This document shows, piece by piece, positions 1 to 4,813 of a DNA stretch of 7,509 bases (its first letter is position 1; every line of letters begins with the position of its first letter). The DNA comes from CAZZIZ01 sp964654535. Lineage in GTDB: Bacteria > Bacteroidota > Bacteroidia > Chitinophagales > UBA2359. The notes beneath the pieces are model-generated. The model had not been told where the DNA came from. It saw only the letters and a program-made list of their open reading frames with translations, and did not search any database. The DNA is taken from contig CAZZIZ010000165.1 in the NCBI GenBank assembly GCA_964654535.1, positions 1-7,509 on the forward strand. Reading direction: 5' to 3'. A program made the translations under genes and the position numbers.

Positions 1-2
1 CT

Positions 3-339
3 GCAATATCTATAGTATCACTTGCTAAGAAAGCAGAGGCGACTTTGAAAGTGAAGGAAGCAAGGTCAGTTTGTAGAATACAAATCAGATGAGCAGTTTT
101 TACAAAGCTTCACGTCTCTCACCAAAGACGTTCCTCATAAGATTAATAATATAAAAAACAGCCTATCTACAATGCAAGGCGCATATCAATATGCCTCTAC
201 CTCCAACAATCTTGGTAAAGATGAGGGCTGGTTGAATTTAAATTTGGGCGTGCTTGCTATACTTGCTGGAAAACGAAAAACGGGAGTGGATTTGCTTAAA
301 TCTGTTGAAAGCAAAGAGGTTAAGACCTCGTGGCAATAG
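3..339 (+). pseudogene. Frameshifted 5'-partial gene remnant, TPR-like, unrecognised
   Basis: Two overlapping plus-strand frames read like consecutive pieces of one helical protein. From base 3 a frame gives AISIVSLAKKAEATLKVKEA and stops at 90-92. From base 55 another frame is open to the TAG at 337-339, with text such as EQFLQSFTSLTKDVP and LNLNLGVLAILAGKRKTG. The last stretch resembles a TPR helix pair (small residues, Gly-Lys turn). Joining them needs a shift of one base near 55-75. The 5' end lies outside the window. The last few codons (about 329-339) run into the IS66-like scar, so the stop at 337 may not be the original one. The gene may once have continued into the fragment at 392-1141. 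I do not recognise the family. A sequencing error instead of decay cannot be excluded. Confidence 0.45.
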
Positions 340-409
340 CAATGGGCCGCATGGCGCGTTCTGCGGTATTGTTGTCGAGCTCAAGAAAGCCATGTTCCAG
401 ATATGGCCG
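329..409 (-). mobile_element. Scar of an IS66-family transposase gene (tnpC C-terminal motif)
   Basis: Read on the minus strand, 335-385 translate to LELDNNTAERAMRPIAI, preceded in frame by RPYLEHGF (386-409). This is the signature near the C-terminus of IS66-family TnpC transposases (DDE_Tnp_IS66), whose usual form is close to LDNN-AERA-RP-A followed by GRKN; the Glu of ERA is presumed to be the catalytic Glu. Here the match breaks off after about base 332 (ATRS, then a stop) and the GRKN-LFAG continuation is missing, so only about 25 codons survive. The patch is GC-rich (29 of 50 bases at 331-380) inside AT-rich DNA. It lies antisense between two plus-strand gene fragments, so it probably marks an old insertion and deletion there. 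No terminal inverted repeats or target duplication were seen. Confidence 0.65.
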
Positions 410-1141
410 TATCTTAGGGATAGGGTTCACGATAATGATCCAGATGTAATCGCCAAAAGGTCTGAACTGGCCAGTAATGCTATAGTCGAAGCAGAAAGTG
501 CTATTGAGACTGGAGATATGGAAGCCGCCAAAGTCGTTTTTGATAATCTTGATTACCGCGCTGCAGACCTAAAGCATGAAGCCATCTCTAAAGTGAAAGC
601 CAAGATCACCCGTATAGAGACTTTACCGATCTTAGAAGAATTAGCCTCAGATAGCTCTATTAGACCCCCCGATAAGATTTTGCGGCTACAAAAACTCTGG
701 AAAGGCCTTGGAAAACCTAAAGCGGCTAAAACCCTTATGGCGGACGATTTTGAAAAACATGTACTCCCCTTAGTTACAGCTATTCCTGCCAGTCAGTTTC
801 AGCAGAATAAATCTGGTTATGAGCTATTGGCTAAAATAAGCTCATTCTCTGAGATGCCTAATCCCTCATATGCTGAAAAGGCTAAGAGCTATGGAGAAAA
901 GATAAGGCAAGCTGAAAAGGTAGAGAGAGGCTGCTCGCCGCCAAATTATGGATTTACATCACAAGTCCCACCGCTCTTAAAAAATCCATCAAGCTTCAAA
1001 GCTATTCGCGTTTACATGGGACCGAAGGATGGGCAGGGATATCAGACGGCCTACATGGATTATTACGCAACGAACGGATTTGGTGGGACAATACAGCAAA
1101 CTGCTCAAGGGAAGGTCAGATTATCGTGTGAGTTTTCGTAG
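392..1141 (+). CDS. Hypothetical protein, probably the C-terminal part of a broken gene
   Basis: An open frame of 249 aa counted from the ATG at 392; the same frame is open back to a TTG at 254. The part before about 410 overlaps the IS66-like scar and a better-looking frame, so the true N-terminus has probably been lost. Residues 15-175 are mostly helical, charged repeats without membrane segments (for example AIVEAESAIETGDMEAAKVV). The C-terminal 60 residues look like a separate small beta-rich domain: a Cys at 181, the LLKNPSSFKAIRVYMG stretch, then YYATNGFGGTIQQTAQGKV and a second Cys at 246. I recall this 'K-P-SFK ... N-FGG ... V ... C' pattern at the ends of many exported or membrane-associated hypothetical proteins. 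No signal peptide remains. The site before ATG 392 (AAGAAAG) is weak. Function unknown; likely not expressed as an intact protein. Confidence 0.5.
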   Translation: MFQIWPYLRDRVHDNDPDVIAKRSELASNAIVEAESAIETGDMEAAKVVFDNLDYRAADLKHEAISKVKAKITRIETLPILEELASDSSIRPPDKILRLQKLWKGLGKPKAAKTLMADDFEKHVLPLVTAIPASQFQQNKSGYELLAKISSFSEMPNPSYAEKAKSYGEKIRQAEKVERGCSPPNYGFTSQVPPLLKNPSSFKAIRVYMGPKDGQGYQTAYMDYYATNGFGGTIQQTAQGKVRLSCEFS

Positions 1142-1147
1142 GTTTTG

Positions 1148-1252
1148 AACGGTGGCCGCGAGAAGGAACTCATCACGCGCGCCTGTTGGACCGCGAAGCC
1201 GGAGACGGCGGAAGCCAAGCATGCGTTTCAGGTGTGCAAAAGCGCGACATAG
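1148..1252 (+). pseudogene. GC-rich 3' tail of an unidentified gene
   Basis: After the stop at 1139-1141 the same frame reopens and reads EKELITRACWTAKPETAEAK, then HAFQVCKSAT, ending at TAG 1250-1252. Of the 32 codons from 1157 on, 26 end in G or C, and the 60 bases from 1141 are 63% GC. The following operon is about 35% GC at 1321-1380. This is the codon signature of a gene from a GC-rich genome, but there is no start codon with a ribosome site in front of it. I read it as the last 35 or so codons of a gene whose front was replaced by the AT-rich DNA to its left. The family is not recognised; two Cys residues are present. Confidence 0.35.
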
Positions 1253-1266
1253 AATGATGCTTCTTT

Positions 1267-1914
1267 CTAACCTCCCGTTTTAGAGTCTCTTAAAGTGAGA
1301 ACATATCCATTCTCATCAGCAGGCAATGTTGTAACAAAACTCTCTAAGTTTTTTAGAAACTGGGAAGGGTTTTCTGTTTGCTTTGCCCAGTCTTCTATGG
1401 ATTTGAACTCTGGAATGACCGCAGAAGCCACTTCTCCGCCTGTGTCAGCTGGAATTGTAATGGTTTGTTTAATTTTTGTACCAAGTTCTGACTTATTTCC
1501 TGCTATTAAGGCCCAAGATGTATCACCATTTTGCTTAGCTGTTTGCCAATTTGCGGGTACGCGTATTGTCATTAGGTCGTCTGGACCATATTCACCAGCC
1601 GTACCACTTATCCCAGATAGGACACCATAAACTTGCGTGCTAGATGCAACATCAAATGTGCCTCCCAAATTACCACCTTGCCCTACAGTACAACTCATCC
1701 CGGGTGCGCATTCACTATCATTTGCAGCAAGTTTCGAACCGTCTTTATGCCCTCTGATATAACCGGCACAAATTAATTTTCGAGATTGTGATATTGTAGC
1801 ACTAAGAACGTCTCTTTGACAGCTCTCGTAATTTAGCTTTTCAGCGGCATAGGCAGGACATGGTGAGTATGCAATCGCAAAAAAAGCGATATATAGGGTG
1901 TATTTCACTTTCAT
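1267..1914 (-). CDS. Exported hypothetical protein with a Cys-rich N-terminal segment
   Basis: A 215-aa protein, last gene of the five-gene minus-strand operon. The N-terminus is a Sec signal peptide: MKVK, a hydrophobic core (YTLYIAFFAIAYSP) and an AYA-AE cleavage site at about residue 23. The mature part begins with four cysteines (32, 49, 69, 75), spaced to form two disulfides in the periplasm. The stretch C32-x16-C49-AGYIRG faintly recalls the C-x-GY-x-G pattern of Rap1a/Tai-type small periplasmic proteins, but this is too weak to name it. Then come a Gly-rich turn (GQGGNLGG), a beta-like middle and a mixed C-terminal third. Its ATG overlaps the TGA of the upstream gene as ATGA (1911-1914), so translational coupling is likely. 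Function unknown; the two proteins may act together at the inner membrane. Confidence 0.85.
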   Translation of the reverse strand: MKVKYTLYIAFFAIAYSPCPAYAAEKLNYESCQRDVLSATISQSRKLICAGYIRGHKDGSKLAANDSECAPGMSCTVGQGGNLGGTFDVASSTQVYGVLSGISGTAGEYGPDDLMTIRVPANWQTAKQNGDTSWALIAGNKSELGTKIKQTITIPADTGGEVASAVIPEFKSIEDWAKQTENPSQFLKNLESFVTTLPADENGYVLTLRDSKTGG

Positions 1915-2240
1915 TTTTCACCTTCCGGTTCAATGCCGTTTTGTGCCAATAATGCATCCACGGCATTATCAACGGCAACTGATCTCATGTCTTGCGTTCC
2001 TTTTTTCTCGTTCAATGAAACCTGAACCAAACCGTCTGGCCAAGGCAGGAATAGCGGCGTATCAATTGTTTCAGTTGTAGATTTACGGGAGGTATCGACC
2101 GTGAAAATTATGATGCAAGTGCCAAATAGAGCAAGAACTAGGCCAGGAACATGACTGGAAAAGTAAAAACCAGGGCCTTTATTAGGCAACGCATTCGGTA
2201 TCTGAGGAGCAACCGGCTTTTCAATACCTTGATTGGACAT
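1911..2240 (-). CDS. Small single-pass membrane protein, unrecognised
   Basis: A 109-aa protein. A Pro/Asn-rich, unstructured N-terminal 30 residues lead to one hydrophobic segment at about 32-48 (VPGLVLALFGTCIIIFTV). A Ser/Thr/Lys-rich linker and a polar C-terminal domain of about 55 residues (LFLPWPDGLVQVSL, then a helical end VDNAVDALLAQNG) follow. There is no cleavable signal. The N-terminus is short and polar and SRK follows the segment, so topology is not clear from charge alone. The start has AAAGG seven bases upstream. It lies 18 bases after the 75-aa gene and overlaps the exported 215-aa gene by 4 bases. Small size and position suggest an accessory membrane anchor for its exported neighbour, which is inference only. 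Confidence 0.75.
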   Translation of the reverse strand: MSNQGIEKPVAPQIPNALPNKGPGFYFSSHVPGLVLALFGTCIIIFTVDTSRKSTTETIDTPLFLPWPDGLVQVSLNEKKGTQDMRSVAVDNAVDALLAQNGIEPEGEK

Positions 2241-2258
2241 GATTGGGCCTTTCGGTGT

Positions 2259-2486
2259 TTACTTTCCGAAAACTAACACGATGCAACCATCCATGTCGGG
2301 GCGATTGCAACCAGGGTTGTCTGCGGGAGTCTTAAAGTGGTCATGATTGAATACAGCAGTAGATACTGTGGTCGCAAGATGCGTAAACCCCTGACCTTGG
2401 CGATGCGCTATACAGGTAGCTTTGTCAGCTGCTTCACAATGATCAATTTGCACAAATATGTGAGTGCCTAAATTTCTTACTGGCAT
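2259..2486 (-). CDS. Small Cys/His-rich hypothetical protein
   Basis: A 75-aa protein with four cysteines (17, 25, 60, 68) and six histidines (9, 16, 28, 36, 48, 50). There is no signal peptide or membrane segment, so it is predicted cytoplasmic unless it uses another route. The pairs C17/C25-H28 and C60/C68, with an HDH cluster between them, could bind a metal ion; this is inference from residue spacing only and no named zinc-finger pattern fits. The ATG at 2484-2486 has a good ribosome site (AGGAA, about 7 bases upstream). It fits tightly between the 282-aa lipoprotein gene (13 bases before) and the membrane-protein gene (18 bases after), which supports it being real despite its length. Confidence 0.6.
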   Translation of the reverse strand: MPVRNLGTHIFVQIDHCEAADKATCIAHRQGQGFTHLATTVSTAVFNHDHFKTPADNPGCNRPDMDGCIVLVFGK

Positions 2487-2499
2487 GGTGCTTTCCTTT

Positions 2500-3348
2500 C
2501 TATTTGCAGAATGTTTCAGCTTTGGCGAGTGAAACGGAGTCGTTTTCGAGTACTTTGATGAGATTGTCGGCTGCTGTGGTGTTAGGTAATCCGATTGAAT
2601 ATGGTCCTAAATCGCTATCTGCTTGAAACACGGAAGTTTTTGCTCCGTTTGTTAAGCATGGTTTAAGAGCTGCTGCTTTTACTTTGTTACTTTCCTGCTC
2701 TTTTGTTGCGTCTTCTCTAACCTTAACTAAAGCTGCATCAGCTTTACTGATTTCTGCAACAGCATCATCGGCCTTAGCATTTAGCGCTAATCCAACGGCG
2801 GGATTAGCTCCTAGTCGTTGCGCAGCTATGCCTGTTGCAAAAAATTGTGCGAGATTTCCACTTGCATTATTTAGACTTAAATTGCCACTCCCGCCGAAAC
2901 TTGCAAAAACGGAGTATGTATCGAGTTCATTTATTGAGCCGCCCTTGTCTGGACTCATACCTGAAGCGGATGACACATATTTATTAGTCGGCAGTACATA
3001 ATCCAAACACATGGATTGGCGCCGCAATTCGTCAGTAATTGAAGTTTGTAGCGTACTGTCACAAGCATTTAAGGCCTTGGCAGCATTTGTTGCTCGAGCC
3101 ACTACATCATCACCCTCTATCCCCGCATAATTCGGTTTTAACGGCATCCACACCGCCTCATGTCGGTTATACCCGACTTTGAATGCAGGGATTCCAGCAT
3201 TTTGTACTGCGGCCCCTACATCTATCCCGATATTTGTCGACGTTCCGAAAATCATAACATCGTTATGGGGTTTCTTGGTTGCACATGCCGTTAATAGCGT
3301 ACTGACAGTTAGGAAGATAGCTATCCCGTTCAGAGTTTTGTTATACAT
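2500..3348 (-). CDS. Lipoprotein, 282 aa, Gram-negative envelope protein of unknown function
   Basis: The N-terminus MYNKTLNGIAIFLTVSTLLTAC is a lipoprotein signal with lipobox L-T-A-C22. Residue 23 is Ala, not Asp, so the outer membrane is the likely destination. Residues 32-70 (VMIFGTSTNIGIDVG and AFKVGYNRHEAVWMPL) resemble the first strands of a beta-rich domain that I recall in other proteobacterial hypothetical lipoproteins (FGTST ... GY-R-EAVW-PL). DTYSVFASFGG at 143-153 continues it. Residues 160-225 are Ala-rich and helical (LNAKADDAVAEISKADAALV), possibly a coiled coil. Four mature cysteines (96, 114, 231, 281) could pair in the periplasm. The start has GGAG seven bases upstream and overlaps the end of the 121-aa lipoprotein gene by 19 bases. 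Cellular role unknown. Confidence 0.88.
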   Translation of the reverse strand: MYNKTLNGIAIFLTVSTLLTACATKKPHNDVMIFGTSTNIGIDVGAAVQNAGIPAFKVGYNRHEAVWMPLKPNYAGIEGDDVVARATNAAKALNACDSTLQTSITDELRRQSMCLDYVLPTNKYVSSASGMSPDKGGSINELDTYSVFASFGGSGNLSLNNASGNLAQFFATGIAAQRLGANPAVGLALNAKADDAVAEISKADAALVKVREDATKEQESNKVKAAALKPCLTNGAKTSVFQADSDLGPYSIGLPNTTAADNLIKVLENDSVSLAKAETFCK

Positions 3349-3695
3349 ATCTTATCTCCGTTTTCGTGTTTTGTAGATTCAGCTAACTTTATGGATTGGT
3401 TGAGCTGTTCATCGGTTTTGACAATAAAGACTATTTGGCAATCAGGGGCGGGCTTTATGTAGGTGTTTTGTTTAAAGCCAAACCCACTACTGGATGACCC
3501 AACCCATCCACCCACGATGTTAATTTTTTGCATATTCGCTGATAAGCTTCTACGATCGTGGTTTAATAAAATAAGACCTAAATGTATGGTCGTTTTTGAG
3601 TCGCCGGATAGTTGCTCATTTAGGTTGATTGTCGTGCATCCGTACAAAACAGGCGAGGAAATAATCGCAAAAAATGTTAAAACAAAAGACTTCAT
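3330..3695 (-). CDS. Small lipoprotein, 121 aa, first gene of the envelope operon
   Basis: MKSFVLTFFAIISSPVLYGC is a lipoprotein signal with lipobox L-Y-G-C20; the Tyr at -2 is less common. The mature part is about 100 residues and ends in a Cys pair (86, 117). Its centre (INIVGGWVGSSSSGFGF, then NTYIKPAPDCQIVFIVKT) matches my memory of a small lipoprotein type with G-G ... TY ... C-hydrophobic strand patterns, not a named family I can verify. The ATG is clear, but the bases before it (TAGTTATTTACT) show no Shine-Dalgarno, so translation may be weak. Its 3' end overlaps the 282-aa lipoprotein gene by 19 bases, so the two are surely co-transcribed. A near-perfect palindrome lies 34 bases upstream of the start. 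Confidence 0.78.
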   Translation of the reverse strand: MKSFVLTFFAIISSPVLYGCTTINLNEQLSGDSKTTIHLGLILLNHDRRSLSANMQKINIVGGWVGSSSSGFGFKQNTYIKPAPDCQIVFIVKTDEQLNQSIKLAESTKHENGDKICITKL

Positions 3696-3936
3696 AGTAA
3701 ATAACTAGGTCAAGTTATGCAGCTAAGGTGTGATGGCCGTCACGCGGACTTCAAATTAATTGACCTGTCTGCAAAATTATTAGGCAAAGCTGGTGCAACC
3801 TAGGAGGAGATTGTTTTGAAGTACGAAAGCAAGTCCCAAAGCTCTTGTCCTCGTTTAAGCCCCGGATCGTTGGGGGTTAACTCTGCGGCGGTAGAGTCGT
3901 TAGGCGGTTAGTGGGGCATGCCTACCTCTAAACTCT
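3696..3936. other. Intergenic gap between the TIR unit and the envelope operon
   Basis: These 241 bases separate two minus-strand units. No confident -35/-10 pair was found for the downstream operon, although the AT-rich stretch at 3751-3785 is a plausible place. A weak stem (CCCC 3860-3863 with GGGG 3872-3875) lacks a T-run in either direction. On the plus strand a strong Shine-Dalgarno-like GGAGGAG (3803-3809) precedes a TTG-started 31-codon frame (3816-3911); I do not call it a gene. Bases 3841-3911 are more GC-rich than the flanks and may be foreign or remnant DNA. Confidence 0.4.
3730..3743. promoter_or_regulatory. Near-perfect 14-base palindrome, possible operator
   Basis: GTGATGGCCGTCAC is an inverted repeat with a single mismatched pair (GTGA-y-GGCC-r-TCAC). 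It lies 34 bases upstream of the ATG at 3695 that starts the five-gene operon, a normal place for a dimeric repressor or activator to bind. No promoter elements were confidently identified beside it, and one near-copy exists inside the TIR gene (5964-5977), so chance is possible. Confidence 0.22.
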
Positions 3937-4788
3937 TCAGCCGCCCCCTCCATCATTGCCTATCAATGGATCAACTCTTATAGGTGTCGAAAGTGTTACG
4001 TCTGTATCAGTAATAATTATGTCGAGATCGAAACCGTAGCGGCATTTTTTTCCAATGCCCCTTCTATAGTACTTGATAGAAAATGCTTTATTACCTTCAC
4101 CTACGGCTTTTGGAACTGAAAATGGAATTGGACTTGTGGTTTGCAATAATGGTTTAGACTCCAATCCTAAGTCAGTAAATATCCAGTGTTTATCTTTTAG
4201 GATGTATGCTATATTTGTCGACTTCTGTAACTTTTCCATATCAATAGGTGTTTTTGGAAATTCAAGACCGGCTTTCGCTTTGTCAAGATCGACAAGAGCT
4301 GTATCCAAGCCATTAAGTAAATCGTCCTTAATAAAGGCACCTTTTCCTTCTTCATTTCTTTTTTCATCCACCAAATAAGATTGGATGGCTAAAAAGGCGT
4401 CATCGACTTTTGATTGTGATTCATTGTATAGTTGAACTGCGGCTACGAGTCCTGGTAAGTCTGTTTTGCATTTTTTGTCTTGAGGTTTACAATTTGGTTG
4501 AAGTGGGGTTCCCTCTAAGCTACCATTTTCTTTCACGTCAATATTCATTGCTACGGCATAATATTGCGTATTTCGAGGTGCTTCAGCAAAACTATAATAA
4601 CACGCTTGGTCAAATGGTTTTAAATTATAAACTGTAGATATTTTGTCAGAGTGTTTAGCGACTATTCGAACTGCGTCAGTTTCAGAATTAACTGTATCAG
4701 TTCCAAGGTTACATGCTGAAATAGCCAGAGTGGTTAAAACAATAGCTGAGAGTTTACAAAAACTCCTTTTCTCAAAATTGAATAACAT
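3937..4788 (-). CDS. Lipoprotein, 283 aa, probable partner of the TIR-TPR protein
   Basis: I choose the ATG at 4788 because GGAGAG stands just upstream at normal spacing; an ATG at 4800 and a TTG at 4803 are less well placed. MLFNFEKRSFCKLSAIVLTT leads to lipobox I-S-A-C26, followed by Asn, so this is a lipoprotein exposed to the periplasm. The mature part has four cysteines (63, 100, 107, 249), a helical middle (about 112-190, LPGLVAAVQLYNESQSKVDD and following) and a beta-rich end (IKYYRRGIGKKCRYGFDLDI). It closes with a GNDGGGG tail. The gene begins 25 bases after the TIR gene stops, on the same strand, so co-transcription is likely. Since the TPR half of the TIR protein is predicted in the periplasm, this lipoprotein could bind or gate it (inference). 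Family not recognised. Confidence 0.85.
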   Translation of the reverse strand: MLFNFEKRSFCKLSAIVLTTLAISACNLGTDTVNSETDAVRIVAKHSDKISTVYNLKPFDQACYYSFAEAPRNTQYYAVAMNIDVKENGSLEGTPLQPNCKPQDKKCKTDLPGLVAAVQLYNESQSKVDDAFLAIQSYLVDEKRNEEGKGAFIKDDLLNGLDTALVDLDKAKAGLEFPKTPIDMEKLQKSTNIAYILKDKHWIFTDLGLESKPLLQTTSPIPFSVPKAVGEGNKAFSIKYYRRGIGKKCRYGFDLDIIITDTDVTLSTPIRVDPLIGNDGGGG

Positions 4789-4813
4789 ATCTCTCTCCAT
4801 CAATATTTGGTTT

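Noticed and set aside
1295..1630. Plus-strand open frame of 111 codons
   Set aside because: It lies wholly antisense to the exported-protein gene and has no ribosome site or recognisable protein features.
2684..3001. Plus-strand open frame of 105 codons
   Set aside because: Its Ala/Leu/Ser-rich text is the antisense of the Ala-rich helical region of the 282-aa lipoprotein.
3860..3876. CCCC/GGGG stem as a terminator
   Set aside because: The stem is only four base pairs and no T-run follows in either direction.
4410..4637. Plus-strand frame of 75 codons opposite the 283-aa lipoprotein
   Set aside because: Antisense shadow; the opposite strand has a signal peptide, lipobox and good ribosome site.
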